The notes beneath the pieces are model-generated. The model ran no database searches. It saw only the letters and a list, made by a program, of their open reading frames with translations, and had not been told where the DNA came from. A stretch of DNA of 64,000 bases from assembly GCF_900066015.1 (NCBI RefSeq), contig NZ_LN890655.1:3636726-3700725 (forward strand), read 5' to 3'. This document shows, piece by piece, positions 17,798-27,005 of this stretch. The DNA comes from Candidatus Promineifilum breve. Its GTDB lineage: Bacteria > Chloroflexota > Anaerolineae > Promineifilales > Promineifilaceae. Each line of letters opens with the position of its first letter. Positions within the stretch are counted from its first letter, which is position 1. The position numbers and the translations under genes are program-made.

Positions 17798-18271
17798 TCA
17801 AGCAATCTCATGTATCGTAAACCGAATCTCTCCCGCGGGCGTCATGGCCCTGACCGTCTGGCCCTTCTTGGCCCCCAGCAGCGCGCTGCCGATGGGCGAC
17901 TCGTTGGAGATGCGCCCCTTCGTCGGGTCGGCTTCGTGCGCCCCAACGATGGTGTAGGTTTCCATTTCGTCGATGCCGTCCTCGGAGACGGTCACGGTGT
18001 TGCCCACGCGAACGATGTTGGATGGCCCCTGGGCCTCGATCAGCTTGGCGCGGCCCAGCATACTCTCCAGTTGGCGGATGCGGGCCTCGATGAAGCCTTG
18101 TTCTTCCTTGGCGTCGTGATAATCGGCGTTTTCCTTCAGGTCGCCCTGCTTGATGGCGATCTCCAGCTTTTGGGCAACCTCTTCGCGGCGCGTCGTCTTC
18201 AGGTTTTTTAGTTCCTCGTTGATTTGTTTCAGCCCTTCGGCCGTCACGTACAGAATATCTTCTTCTACCAT
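17798..18271 (-). CDS. greA: Transcription elongation factor GreA
   Basis: A 157-residue GreA, which enters the RNA polymerase secondary channel to stimulate cleavage of backtracked transcripts. The N-terminal coiled coil (about 10-75) ends in the tip DLKENADYHDAKEEQGF, with the acidic residues that position the catalytic metal. The C-terminal FKBP-like domain has GRISNESPIGSALLGAKKG. It overlaps no neighbour. A strong terminator for the upstream ABC operon lies about 50 bases before its start, and I see no good promoter between them. Confidence 0.96.
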   Translation of the reverse strand: MVEEDILYVTAEGLKQINEELKNLKTTRREEVAQKLEIAIKQGDLKENADYHDAKEEQGFIEARIRQLESMLGRAKLIEAQGPSNIVRVGNTVTVSEDGIDEMETYTIVGAHEADPTKGRISNESPIGSALLGAKKGQTVRAMTPAGEIRFTIHEIA

Positions 18272-18318
18272 AATCGTTCTTCTCCGCGTTCCTCTCAGGA
18301 TAGTTCCTAGCCAATGGC

Positions 18319-18353
18319 AAAATTAAAAGACCCAGCCGGAGGATGCGGCTGGG
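18319..18353 (-). terminator. Rho-independent terminator upstream of greA
   Basis: On the minus strand a perfect 8-base stem CCCAGCCG/CGGCTGGG with a 7-base loop is followed by TCTTTTAATTTT. It would end transcripts coming from the BMP-type ABC operon before they reach greA. Confidence 0.85.
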
Positions 18354-18526
18354 CGACCTACCCACATGATGCTTTGACGGTGGGAATTTACGAATCGCCG
18401 GCCGCTGCCGGGGAGTTATCCACCGGACGCCGTGCGTAGTTGGAGTTGGAATTATCGCAGTCGAGGTTCATCATTGACCTATCGCGGCCAGTATAGCGCA
18501 AACCGGGCCGTGTGTCTATTGCTCTG
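18354..18526. other. Gene-free gap after the BMP-type ABC operon
   Basis: Contains short GC-rich inverted segments but no convincing frame. It separates the ATPase stop from the terminator. Confidence 0.4.
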
Positions 18527-20053
18527 TCAGGCCTCGGAACCGGCCATGAGCAGGCCGACACGCTCGCGCGTAGCCTCTTCGATGGGCAGCGTCTTGACGA
18601 TACGGCCATCGAACATGACCGCCACCCGGTCGGCCAGGCTCAGCACCTCGTCCAATTCGGCCGACACCACCAGCACGGCCACGCCCGCGTCGCGCTGGGC
18701 GACGATCTGGTTGTGGATGAACTCGATGGAGCCGACGTCGATGCCGCGCGTGGGCTGGTTGGCGATGAGCAGCTTCACCGGCCGGGAGAATTCGCGAGCG
18801 ACGATGACTTTCTGCTTGTTGCCGCCCGACAGATTGCCGGCATGGGTGTAGATGGACGGGGTGCGCACGTCGTATTGTTTCACCAGATTGCGGCCGTTCT
18901 CGGCGATCACCTCCCGGTCGAGCACGGCGTTGCGCGAATAGGGGGCACGGTAATAGCGGTTGAGCACCATATTGTCGGCGATGCTGTAGGACATCACCAG
19001 CCCATGCTTCTCGCGGTCTTCGGGGATGTGGGCCACGTCCAGTTCGGTGATACGGCGCGGCGTGTAATGGGTGGACTCTTCGCCGGCGATGCGGATATGG
19101 CCGGCGACGATCGACCGTAGGCCGGTCAGGGCCTCCACAAATTCGCGCTGGCCGTTGCCCTGCACGCCGGCCACGCCCAGAATCTCCCCGGCGCGCACTT
19201 CCAGGCTCAGCCCCTTGACAACCTTCTGCTTGCGATCATCCAGCACTTCCAGATTGTCGATTTGCAGCACCGGCGCGCCGGGCTTGGCCTCATCCTTATC
19301 GACTTGCAGGATCACCTTGCGGCCGACCATCAATTCGGCCAGGCTGGCCTCGGTCGATTCGGCCGGCAGCGCGGCGCCGACGCTACGGCCGCCGCGCAAC
19401 ACGACGATACGGTCGGCCACGGCCAGCACTTCCTTTAGCTTATGGGTGATGAAGATGATCGACACGCCCCGGTCGGTCAGGTCGCGCATGATGCGGAATA
19501 GCTCGTTGGCTTCCTGCGGCGTCAGCACGGCCGTCGGCTCGTCGAGGATGAGGATGTCGGCGTGGCGATAGAGGGCCTTGATGATCTCCACCCGCTGTTG
19601 CAGGCCGACGGGCAGGTCATCCACTTCGGCCGTCGGGTCGATCTCCAGGCCGTACTGCTCGGACAATTCGCGCACGCGCTGGTTGGCGGCGCGCTTGTCG
19701 ATGTAGCCGCCGGCCCGCGTCACTTCCTGGCCCAGGATGACGTTCTCAGCGACGGTCATCACCGGCACGAGCTGGAAATGCTGGTGAACCATGCCCACGC
19801 CACGGGCGATGGCGTCGCCTGGATTGTGGAGTTCCGCCTTCTCGCCCTTGATCCAGATCTCGCCCGCGTCGGGGTGATAGAGGCCGTAGAGGATGTTCAT
19901 CAGCGTGCTTTTGCCTGCGCCGTTCTCGCCCAACATGGCCAGAATCTCGCCCCGCCGCAGCGTCAGATCGACGCGGTCATTGGCCAGCACGCCCGGAAAT
20001 TTCTTGGTGATGCCTTTGGCTTCCAGCACGATGGGAGCTTGGTTGTCGCTCAT
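18527..20053 (-). CDS. BMP/nucleoside-type ABC transporter ATP-binding protein (two ABC domains)
   Basis: A 508-residue tandem ABC ATPase of the sugar/nucleoside importer class. The first domain has Walker A GENGAGKST (42-50) and Walker B DILILDE near 160. The second has a degenerate P-loop (GVQGNGQREF near 297) but an intact LSGGNKQKV signature near 405, as is usual for this class. It works with the two permeases and the BMP lipoprotein encoded upstream on the same strand, and so powers uptake of purine nucleosides or related solutes. The order here is lipoprotein, permease, permease, ATPase. A terminator follows. Confidence 0.93.
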   Translation of the reverse strand: MSDNQAPIVLEAKGITKKFPGVLANDRVDLTLRRGEILAMLGENGAGKSTLMNILYGLYHPDAGEIWIKGEKAELHNPGDAIARGVGMVHQHFQLVPVMTVAENVILGQEVTRAGGYIDKRAANQRVRELSEQYGLEIDPTAEVDDLPVGLQQRVEIIKALYRHADILILDEPTAVLTPQEANELFRIMRDLTDRGVSIIFITHKLKEVLAVADRIVVLRGGRSVGAALPAESTEASLAELMVGRKVILQVDKDEAKPGAPVLQIDNLEVLDDRKQKVVKGLSLEVRAGEILGVAGVQGNGQREFVEALTGLRSIVAGHIRIAGEESTHYTPRRITELDVAHIPEDREKHGLVMSYSIADNMVLNRYYRAPYSRNAVLDREVIAENGRNLVKQYDVRTPSIYTHAGNLSGGNKQKVIVAREFSRPVKLLIANQPTRGIDVGSIEFIHNQIVAQRDAGVAVLVVSAELDEVLSLADRVAVMFDGRIVKTLPIEEATRERVGLLMAGSEA

Positions 20054-20121
20054 CCGTCACTCCATAAAATCACTGACGCCCAGACGCCAACAGGCGCCGG
20101 CGTGTGGTGTTGCGTTCTGTC

Positions 20122-21162
20122 TCAGCCTTCGGTCTCGTAGGGCTGCCCGGCGGCGGCCGGCCCACGCGAGCGGCCGACGAAGCCGGCCAGAACGATGATC
20201 GTCGCCACGTAAGGGATGCTCCCAATGAGTTGTGGCGGCAGATTCACCCCTTCAAAATTGAGCTGGTTTTGCAAGGCATAGAGGAAGCCGAACAACAATG
20301 CCGCCCCCCACGCGCCCAAGGGCGTCCATTTGCCGAAGATCATGATCGCCAGCGCCAGAAACCCGCGGCCGTTGGTCATCTGCCGCTCGAAGGAACCCAC
20401 TCCTTCCAGCGTCAGGAACGCGCCGCCCAGCCCGGCAATGGCCCCGGCCAGGATGACGTTGAGATAGCGCATGCGAGCGACGTTGATGCCCACGGTGTCG
20501 GCCGCGCGCGGGTGCTCGCCAACGGCTCGGCTGCGCAATCCCCAACGGGTATAAAATAAGGTGTAGTGGATGACAAAGACCAGGATGATGGCTAAATAGG
20601 TGATCGGCGGGTTATCGAACAATACCGGGCCAATCAGCGGGATGTCGGCCAATGGCCCCAGGGGGATGGGCGCGAATTTGCCTCTGGTTGTCAATCCGGT
20701 TGTATAGAAGTAGCCGGTCAGACCCAGGGCCAGGATGTTGATCACCGTACCGCCGATGATCTGATCCATTTTCAGCGTGACGGCCATGAAGGCCAACAAA
20801 CCGCCGACCAAGGCCCCGGTCAACGCGCCGACCACCGTCGCCAGCGCTAAGGTCAACCACATCGGCATTCCCAGGTTGCCGATGAACACGTTAGCCAGAA
20901 AGGCGAAGAAAGCGGCCAGCAGCATTTGCCCTTCGATGCCGATGTTGACCACGCCGGTGCGCTCGCCGATGAGACCGCACAGCGCGCCGAGGATGAGCGG
21001 CGTCGAAAGGCGAATCGTCGTCGCCAGCACGGCTTCCGTTGGGTCATAAATATTGTTAGCGACTATGATGACGCCGGTCAAAAGCGCGCCGATGAGAAGC
21101 AGCCACTTATTTTTCAGGACCCATCGGGTCGATGTGGAACGAGGGTTCGCTGTCAGTTCCAT
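20122..21162 (-). CDS. BMP-type ABC transporter permease, second subunit
   Basis: A 346-residue permease with eight or more hydrophobic helices. Landmarks are the GALCGLIGERTGVVNIGIEGQ block near 80-100 and YLNVILAGAIAGLGGAF near 255-271, both typical of the branched-chain/nucleoside permease superfamily. The chosen ATG at 21162 (MELTANPRS) lies 13 bases after the preceding permease's stop and is preceded by AGGAG. The open frame upstream of this ATG is an overlap with the previous gene in another frame. It pairs with the next gene upstream. Confidence 0.9.
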   Translation of the reverse strand: MELTANPRSTSTRWVLKNKWLLLIGALLTGVIIVANNIYDPTEAVLATTIRLSTPLILGALCGLIGERTGVVNIGIEGQMLLAAFFAFLANVFIGNLGMPMWLTLALATVVGALTGALVGGLLAFMAVTLKMDQIIGGTVINILALGLTGYFYTTGLTTRGKFAPIPLGPLADIPLIGPVLFDNPPITYLAIILVFVIHYTLFYTRWGLRSRAVGEHPRAADTVGINVARMRYLNVILAGAIAGLGGAFLTLEGVGSFERQMTNGRGFLALAIMIFGKWTPLGAWGAALLFGFLYALQNQLNFEGVNLPPQLIGSIPYVATIIVLAGFVGRSRGPAAAGQPYETEG

Positions 21163-21175
21163 GAGTTTGCTTCTC

Positions 21176-22288
21176 CTAGCCGCCCCAGCCCTTGGACAGG
21201 ATGACCTTGTCGTCATCGCTCTCGCGCTGGCGGATGATCCACTTGACGATGACGTCGGCGGCGACGAAGAACAGGATAAAGGCCGTGATGATGTCGATAA
21301 TCTCTTTGGCAACGCCGGCTTCGAGTTGCATGACGTTGGAACCGGCGCGCATGGCTCCCAACAACAAGGCCGCCGGAATGACGCCAAAGGGGCTCGTCTT
21401 GCCCAGCAGCGCCACGGTAATGCCGTCGAAGCCGAGACCGATGTTGAAGCCCGGTTCATAGCGGCGAACGATGCCCAGTGTTTCGACTGAGCCACCGAAG
21501 CCGGCCAGGAAACCGCTGATCATCATGCTCAAGATGATCATTTGCGCCACGCGTATACCGGCGTATTGGGCCGCGCTGGGGTTCAGGCCGACGGTGCGGA
21601 TCTCATAGCCCAATGTGGTGCGATAGAGCACCCACCAGACGATAACCGCGGCGATGAGCGCGACAATGAAGCCGATGGGAACGTTGCCGATAATGGGCAA
21701 TTCGGCCGAAGGCAGAATCCGGGCCGTGCGGGCGACCACATTCGTGGGCGACGGATCCTTCCACGGCCCATTCACCAGGTAGTTGGTGATGTTATAGGCG
21801 ACGTAGTTCAGCATGATGGTGACAATGACCTCATGCGCCCCGGTGAAGGCTTTGAGCGCGCCGGGGATAAAGCCATAGAGGGCGCCGGCCAGGCCGCCGG
21901 CCATTAGCGCCAGGGGGACGTGGATGATCGCCGGCAAGCCGTCAAGGCTAAGACCGACATAGGCCGCGACGATGGCCCCGATGATTAGCTGCCCCTGCGC
22001 GCCGATGTTGAAGAGGCCGGCCTTGAAGGCGAAGGCGACGGCCAGACCGCTGAAGATGAGAGGCGTGGCTTTCTCCAATGTGCGCTGGAACGCCTGTGGC
22101 GAACCAAACGCGCCATCAATCAAGGCCCCATAAGCATCCAGGGGATTGACGCCGGAGAAGAGCAAGAGTACCGCGCCAATGAGAGCGCCCAGTAGCACGG
22201 CGACCAGGGGCACGCTGGCGCTACGCCAGATCCGCTGTAAAACCGCTCTGGCCTGATTCCCGCCGCCTGTCGCAGAGTCTGTCGCCAT
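21176..22288 (-). CDS. BMP-type ABC transporter permease, first subunit
   Basis: A 370-residue permease of the sugar/nucleoside type. After about 30 polar residues, helices begin with SVPLVAVLLGALIGAVLLL. The FKAGLFNIGAQGQLIIGA block near 88-105 is the family signature. The ATG at 22288 (MATDSATGG) has a near-perfect AGGAGG site 6 bases upstream, preferred to the longer frame. It is separated from the BMP gene by about 195 bases containing a palindrome. Confidence 0.91.
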   Translation of the reverse strand: MATDSATGGGNQARAVLQRIWRSASVPLVAVLLGALIGAVLLLFSGVNPLDAYGALIDGAFGSPQAFQRTLEKATPLIFSGLAVAFAFKAGLFNIGAQGQLIIGAIVAAYVGLSLDGLPAIIHVPLALMAGGLAGALYGFIPGALKAFTGAHEVIVTIMLNYVAYNITNYLVNGPWKDPSPTNVVARTARILPSAELPIIGNVPIGFIVALIAAVIVWWVLYRTTLGYEIRTVGLNPSAAQYAGIRVAQMIILSMMISGFLAGFGGSVETLGIVRRYEPGFNIGLGFDGITVALLGKTSPFGVIPAALLLGAMRAGSNVMQLEAGVAKEIIDIITAFILFFVAADVIVKWIIRQRESDDDKVILSKGWGG

Positions 22289-22380
22289 GCTCGCCTCCTG
22301 CAAGACATCGGTCGATCGAGACAACGGTCCGAGTCGTCAGGAACAAACCGCTGTCTAGATCTCGACCATTTCAATTTAGA

Positions 22381-22418
22381 CAATGTGCGACGTACCGCGT
22401 CGGGCACGTCGCACATTG
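22381..22418. repeat. GTGCGACGT palindrome, divergent relative
   Basis: Thirteen-base arms (22381-22393 and 22406-22418) reading CAATGTGCGACGT and its complement, with a partly paired GC-rich centre. It shares the GTGCGACG core with the 16332 and 35377 palindromes. It lies between the BMP lipoprotein gene and its permeases. Confidence 0.7.
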
Positions 22419-22483
22419 GTTACACGTATCGATGGACTAAGACGTACACTAGATCAACTTCGTCACCGAAGTGCTAATGGATG

Positions 22484-23611
22484 TTAGTCGGTGGCCGCAT
22501 CCCAGCCGGTCGAAATGGAGCCGTCCATCAGACCGGTATTGGTGGTGTCCAGCAAGTCCTTGACTTCTTGCGGCACGGCGTCGGCATGATCGTGGAAGGG
22601 GGCCAGGCCGACCGCACCGAAGTAGTTGCCACCGGGGAATTCACCGTTGACCGACATAGTCGCCAGGTCAATTACGCCGGGGGTGATGAGCTTCATGGCG
22701 CTGGAGATAAGGCAGGCATGGGCCTCGGGGACAGTCTCCCACTGGTCGCTGTCCACGCCGATGCACCACAGCCCTTCGTGGGCGGCCGTCTCGATCAACG
22801 CGCCGTTGCCCGTCTTGCCACCGGCGCCGAAGACCACATCGGCACCCTGATCAATCGCCTGCTGGGCGAAGGTCGCGCCGTCTTCCGGCGAGGTGAAACC
22901 GGTCTCAAACCCACCGGGGTGATAGGTGGCGATGATCTCGATGTCGGGATTGACCGACTTCGCGCCGTTCTGGTAGCCAATGTTGAAAGCGCGAACCGCC
23001 GGAACCAGGTCAGTGCCCAGGATAGCGGCGATGACGCCACTCTCGCTCATCGACCCGGCCAACACGCCCGCCAGGAAGCCCGCCTTGTCCTCATTGAAGA
23101 CCAGCCCGGTGACATTGGCGACAGGTGTTTCGGGACCGAATTGGTCAACACCGATGAAGTCGATGTCCGGGTAGGTGGCCGCGGCGGCCAGCGTCGCCTC
23201 GCCCATGGCGAAGCCGACGGTGACGATGATGTCATACCCCTGGTCAGCGAACAGGGCGATGTTGGCGGCGTAGTCGGTGGCCGCGGCGGTCTCGATGAAG
23301 TTCACCTCGGCCGCGCCCAGGGCTTCGGCGGCTTGCTGCGCGCCTTCCCAGGCCGACTGGTTGAACGACTTGTCGTCCACTTCGCCCACGTCGGTAACCA
23401 GGCCGATGCACAGCACGTCCTCAGCGGAGCAATCGCCCGAGGCTTCTTCCTCGGCCGGGGCTTCGGTCGCCACTTCTTCGGCCGGGGCTTCGGTGGCTAC
23501 TTCTTCCACGGCCGCGGCCGTCGGCTCGGTGGCCGCGCCGCCGCCGCCGCACGCCACCGCCAGCAGAGCCAGCAACAGCAATCCGGTAATCAACAGCATG
23601 TTACGTTTCAT
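22484..23611 (-). CDS. BMP family substrate-binding lipoprotein
   Basis: A 375-residue lipoprotein. The signal peptide MKRNMLLITGLLLLALLAVAC ends at the lipobox Cys near 21, followed by a Glu/Ala/Thr repeat tether (VATEAPAEE). The BMP domain begins IGLVTDVGEVDDKSFNQSAW, the family's characteristic start, and continues with IIVTVGFAMGEA and FIGVDQF. BMP proteins bind purine nucleosides or similar molecules for ABC import; the ligand here is unknown. The start at 23611 has AAGGAGAAGAG upstream. Confidence 0.93.
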   Translation of the reverse strand: MKRNMLLITGLLLLALLAVACGGGGAATEPTAAAVEEVATEAPAEEVATEAPAEEEASGDCSAEDVLCIGLVTDVGEVDDKSFNQSAWEGAQQAAEALGAAEVNFIETAAATDYAANIALFADQGYDIIVTVGFAMGEATLAAAATYPDIDFIGVDQFGPETPVANVTGLVFNEDKAGFLAGVLAGSMSESGVIAAILGTDLVPAVRAFNIGYQNGAKSVNPDIEIIATYHPGGFETGFTSPEDGATFAQQAIDQGADVVFGAGGKTGNGALIETAAHEGLWCIGVDSDQWETVPEAHACLISSAMKLITPGVIDLATMSVNGEFPGGNYFGAVGLAPFHDHADAVPQEVKDLLDTTNTGLMDGSISTGWDAATD

Positions 23612-23934
23612 ATCTATCTCTTCTCCTTGCAATTACGGAACGTTAAGGTAAGCAGGGGCAATTCGTTGGGTGGAAAGGTCGGGTATTTTGTCAATAACTA
23701 AGCATCCGGCGTACCACGGACTTTCCTTCACCCCATCCTCTGCCCGCACTTCCAAAGTCTATTGTGGCGCAAGATGCGGGAAATGACAACAAATATTCAC
23801 TAAATGTAGGGCGGGTTGGCAACCCGCCCTCTGCCATTGCTATCGTGCCGGGATACCATCGCGCCGACCAAAATGTAGGGCGGGTTGGCAACCCGCCCTC
23901 TTCCGTTGCTGCCGGGGCGGGATACCATCCCGCC
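23612..23934. repeat. Gap with two GTAGGGCGGGTTGGCAACC hairpins
   Basis: No gene. Two near-identical copies (23806-23831 and 23875-23900) each form a GGGCGGGTT-GGC-AACCCGCCC hairpin. A third, larger dyad pairs AATGTAGGGCGGG with CCCGCCCTACATT at 23928-23942. The last unit supplies the TAG stop of the esterase gene. The BMP promoter should lie near 23640-23700; a TTGACA is visible there on the minus strand without a clear -10. Confidence 0.75.
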
Positions 23935-24804
23935 CTACATTTTCGCCGGTTGAGGCGTTGTGACGTGGGTCTCAATAAATGTGGCGATCGACTCCCAGAC
24001 AGTGGCATGGATCGGTTCAAACGGCCGCATCAGCTCATGACCGACGCGGGGGTAGACGGTCAGTTCTTTATCCTTGCCGGGCAATAGGGCGTAGATCTGG
24101 CGGGCGTTATCGGGCGGGGCGGCGGTGTCGTCTTCGCCGGCATGGATGCGCACGGGCACATCCAGCCGCGGCCACAGCTTGCGCCCCTGCTCGATCGTGC
24201 TGACCATCTCGTGCATCCCGGAGATAGGCACGCGGCTGACGTGGGGCAGTTGGGCCTGGAACTCCGGGCTGTCGAAATCGATGGTCGGATCGAAATCGAG
24301 GACGCGCTCGCGCACCAGATGTTGCATACTCTCGCGCTTGCTCTTGTGGGGGTAGTACCAGGGCATGAAAAAACGGGCATACTTGACATAACGTAGCCGT
24401 GGATCGGGCACGTCGATGACCGGGGCCAGCATCGCCACGCCGCGCACCCCGCCGAACTTCAGGGCGACGTGGGCGGCCAGGACGTTGCCCATCGAATGGC
24501 CGATGAGGAACAGGTCGTCGCATTGCTCGCGGGCCAGGCGAAACCCTTCCTCGGCCTCGGCCAGCCACGATCGGCGGCTCGCGCCGCGCAGCGCGCCGGG
24601 ATAGCTGCCGTGGCCGGGCAGCAGCGGGCAATGGACGAACAGGCCCCGGTCGTTCAGATAGTGGGCCAACGGCCGCGAACTGAGCGGGCTGCCCATGAAC
24701 CCATGCAGGACGAGCGCGCCCACCCGGCGGCCATCTTCCGACCGGCCCGCCAGCGTATAGGGCCGCCGATCCGCGTGTACATCGTAATCAGGTTGAAACG
24801 GCAT
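23935..24804 (-). CDS. Alpha/beta hydrolase (carboxylesterase/lipase-like)
   Basis: A 289-residue alpha/beta hydrolase close to the Est30/monoacylglycerol-lipase type. It shows the oxyanion segment VLHGFMGSP (about 32-40), nucleophile LIGHSMGN near 98-105, catalytic Asp in AGEDDTAAP and His in VGHELM near 265. It likely cleaves short-chain esters in the cytoplasm; no signal peptide. The ATG at 24804 (MPFQPDYD) has GAGG 7 bases upstream and a TATACT -10 at 24823-24828. The final residues and stop codon come from a repeat unit. Confidence 0.88.
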   Translation of the reverse strand: MPFQPDYDVHADRRPYTLAGRSEDGRRVGALVLHGFMGSPLSSRPLAHYLNDRGLFVHCPLLPGHGSYPGALRGASRRSWLAEAEEGFRLAREQCDDLFLIGHSMGNVLAAHVALKFGGVRGVAMLAPVIDVPDPRLRYVKYARFFMPWYYPHKSKRESMQHLVRERVLDFDPTIDFDSPEFQAQLPHVSRVPISGMHEMVSTIEQGRKLWPRLDVPVRIHAGEDDTAAPPDNARQIYALLPGKDKELTVYPRVGHELMRPFEPIHATVWESIATFIETHVTTPQPAKM

Positions 24805-24822
24805 AGTGAAACCTCGTGGCGA

Positions 24823-24828
24823 AGTATA
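24823..24828 (-). promoter_or_regulatory. -10 element of the esterase gene
   Basis: TATACT on the minus strand, 18 bases before the ATG. Confidence 0.4.
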
Positions 24829-24871
24829 AGGTCTGGCGCGCCGGGCGGCAATCATCCTGAGCGGAATCTGA

Positions 24872-24877
24872 TACAAT
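24872..24877 (+). promoter_or_regulatory. Extended -10 of mutL; probable leaderless start
   Basis: TGA-TACAAT ends 6 bases before the mutL ATG, so the transcript should begin close to the start codon. There is no -35 match and no ribosome binding site. Confidence 0.5.
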
Positions 24878-24883
24878 GGGGGC

Positions 24884-26683
24884 ATGACGATTCACGTATT
24901 GTCCGACCAACTGGCCTCGCAGATCGCCGCCGGCGAAGTGGTCGAGCGGCCGTCGTCGGTGGTCAAGGAGCTGGTCGAGAACGCCATCGACGCCGGGGCG
25001 ACGGCCATCACCATCGACGTGCGCGGCGGCGGCCGGGAACTGGTGCAGGTGGCCGACAACGGCGCGGGCATCGCCGCCGACGAGATTGAGACCGCCTTCC
25101 TGCGCCATGCCACTTCGAAGCTGACCTCGGCCGATGACCTGTGGGCCATCCGCACCCTCGGCTTTCGCGGCGAGGCGTTGGCGTCCATCGCCGCCGTCAG
25201 CCGCCTGACGGTGGTCAGCCGGGCGCGCGAGGCCACGGCCGGCATTCGCCTGGTGCTCGATGGCGGCGCGGTGCTGGCCCGCGAGACCATCGGCGCGCCG
25301 GCGGGCACGGTCATCGCCGTCGAGAATTTGTTCTACAACGTCCCGGCGCGGCTCAAGTTTCTCAAGAGTATCACCACCGAGAAGCGCCTCATCGACGAAT
25401 TCGTCACCCGCTACGCCCTGGCCTATCCGGCGATTCGCTTTCGCCTGAGCCATGACGGCCGCGTGACCTTCCAGACCGCCGGCAGCGGCCAGACGGCCGA
25501 CGTGCTGTTGGCTGCCTATGGCCCCGACACGGCCCGGCAACTGATCGAACTCCGGCCGCCCGAACCTGCTGCCGACCCTTCGACAGCGAGCGGGCCGGCA
25601 GCGGTCGCCGTCCGTGGCTACGTCAGCGACCCGGCCCTCACCTATTCGGCCCGCAACCACATCCAGTTGTTCGTCAACGGCCGGGCCATCCGCGACACGC
25701 GCCTGACGTTTGCCGTGGTGCAGGCCTATCACACCCTGTTGCCCGTCGGCCGCTTTCCGCTGGCGCTGCTGTTCATCGACATGCCGCCGGATGAAGTGGA
25801 CGTCAACGTCCATCCCACCAAGATCGAAGTGCGCTTCCGCGACGACGGCGCGGTGTTTGGCGCGGTGCAGCGGGCCGTGCGCGCGGCCATCCTGGAGACG
25901 GCCCCGGCGCGCGGCCTGGGCGGCTGGCCGGCGATGGGCCAATCGGCGGCGGGCTGGGGCGGCTTCGGCGCGGCGGCCGATGGGCGCGATCTGCCCCACA
26001 CGCAACTGGATATCCCCTGGCAATTGCGCGGCCCGGCCCCCGATGACGAAGGACTGGACGAGGCTGCCCCCGCCGCGCCGACCCTGCCGGGCGCGGCCGA
26101 GACGCGCCTGCCGCTTATGCGGGTCATCGGTCAGGTGGGCGCGGCCTACATCGTGGCCGAAGGGCCGGAGGGGCTATACCTCATCGACCAGCACGCCGCC
26201 CACGAGCGCATCCTCTATGAGCAATTGCTGGCCCAGCGGCGCGGCCAACAGGTGGCGTCGCAAAGGTTGATGGCTGCGGCCACGGTCTACCTGTCGCCGT
26301 CGCAGGCCCATCTGGTGGAGGAGAACTTGCCGTTGCTGGCGTCGTTGGGCTTTGAGATCGAACCATTCGGGCCGAACGCCTTCCGGCTGCGGGCCGTGCC
26401 GGCCATCCTCGGCCGCGCCGATCCGGCCCAGGCGCTGGCCGCCGTGGTCATCGATCTGGAGAACGAGACCGCGCCGCTGAAGTCGGAGACGGAGGCGCTG
26501 GTCATCAAGCGGGTGTGCAAGACGGCGGCGGTGAAGGCCGGGCAGACGCTCGCCCGCCCGGAGATGGAGGCGCTGATCGCCCAACTGGAGGCCTGCGACG
26601 TGCCCCACACCTGCCCCCACGGCCGGCCGACGCTGATCCACCTGTCGGCGACGTTGTTGGCCCGCCAATTCGGCCGCACGTGA
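24884..26683 (+). CDS. mutL: DNA mismatch repair endonuclease MutL
   Basis: A 599-residue MutL. The N-terminal GHKL ATPase has QIAAGEVVERPSSVVKELVENAIDAG (catalytic Glu in the last segment), DNGAGI near 68 and GFRGEAL near 94. The C-terminal dimerisation domain has the endonuclease metal motif DQHAAHERILYE near 434 and the late CPHGRP zinc motif near 577. MutL should therefore nick DNA itself, as in bacteria without MutH. No mutS is in the window. It is divergent from the esterase gene. Confidence 0.96.
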   Translation: MTIHVLSDQLASQIAAGEVVERPSSVVKELVENAIDAGATAITIDVRGGGRELVQVADNGAGIAADEIETAFLRHATSKLTSADDLWAIRTLGFRGEALASIAAVSRLTVVSRAREATAGIRLVLDGGAVLARETIGAPAGTVIAVENLFYNVPARLKFLKSITTEKRLIDEFVTRYALAYPAIRFRLSHDGRVTFQTAGSGQTADVLLAAYGPDTARQLIELRPPEPAADPSTASGPAAVAVRGYVSDPALTYSARNHIQLFVNGRAIRDTRLTFAVVQAYHTLLPVGRFPLALLFIDMPPDEVDVNVHPTKIEVRFRDDGAVFGAVQRAVRAAILETAPARGLGGWPAMGQSAAGWGGFGAAADGRDLPHTQLDIPWQLRGPAPDDEGLDEAAPAAPTLPGAAETRLPLMRVIGQVGAAYIVAEGPEGLYLIDQHAAHERILYEQLLAQRRGQQVASQRLMAAATVYLSPSQAHLVEENLPLLASLGFEIEPFGPNAFRLRAVPAILGRADPAQALAAVVIDLENETAPLKSETEALVIKRVCKTAAVKAGQTLARPEMEALIAQLEACDVPHTCPHGRPTLIHLSATLLARQFGRT

Positions 26684-26754
26684 TGAGCACTCTCGCCCTG
26701 CTGCGCATCCATCTGTGAAATCTGTGCAATCTGTGGATTCCCTTTCTCACTCCC

Positions 26755-26785
26755 CAACAAAAATGGCTCCGCTAATGGGAGCCAT
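26755..26785 (-). terminator. Rho-independent terminator of tRNA-Leu
   Basis: Minus-strand stem ATGGCTCC/GGAGCCAT (arms 26763-26770 and 26778-26785) followed by TTTTTGTT, about 45 bases after the tRNA 3' end. Confidence 0.85.
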
Positions 26786-26828
26786 CGCTTGCCCGCCTTT
26801 CGGGCCAGACCTATAATCCACTGATGGA

Positions 26829-26912
<84 letters not shown>

Positions 26913-26928
26913 CTGTAAACTAGAGCGG

Positions 26929-26957
26929 AGTATAGTCCAAGGGCTGTTTTCTGTCAA
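26929..26957 (-). promoter_or_regulatory. Consensus sigma-70 promoter of tRNA-Leu
   Basis: On the minus strand: TTGACA (26952-26957), a 17-base spacer and TATACT (26929-26934), placing the start about 12 bases before the tRNA. Confidence 0.9.
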
Positions 26958-27005
26958 TTTCGACTGGGCCTGACACAGGTTTAGTACAAGTCGTCTGCAA
27001 GATGT

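Noticed and set aside
18388-18609. 73-codon minus-strand frame in the gap after the ABC ATPase
   Set aside because: No ribosome site, overlap with the ATPase end, and arginine/serine-rich composition typical of spurious frames.
23806-23942. Repeated GTAGGGCGGGTTGG units looked like a small CRISPR array
   Set aside because: There are only two copies, the spacing unit is imperfect, the repeats are self-complementary throughout, and no cas gene is present. A hairpin repeat explains them.
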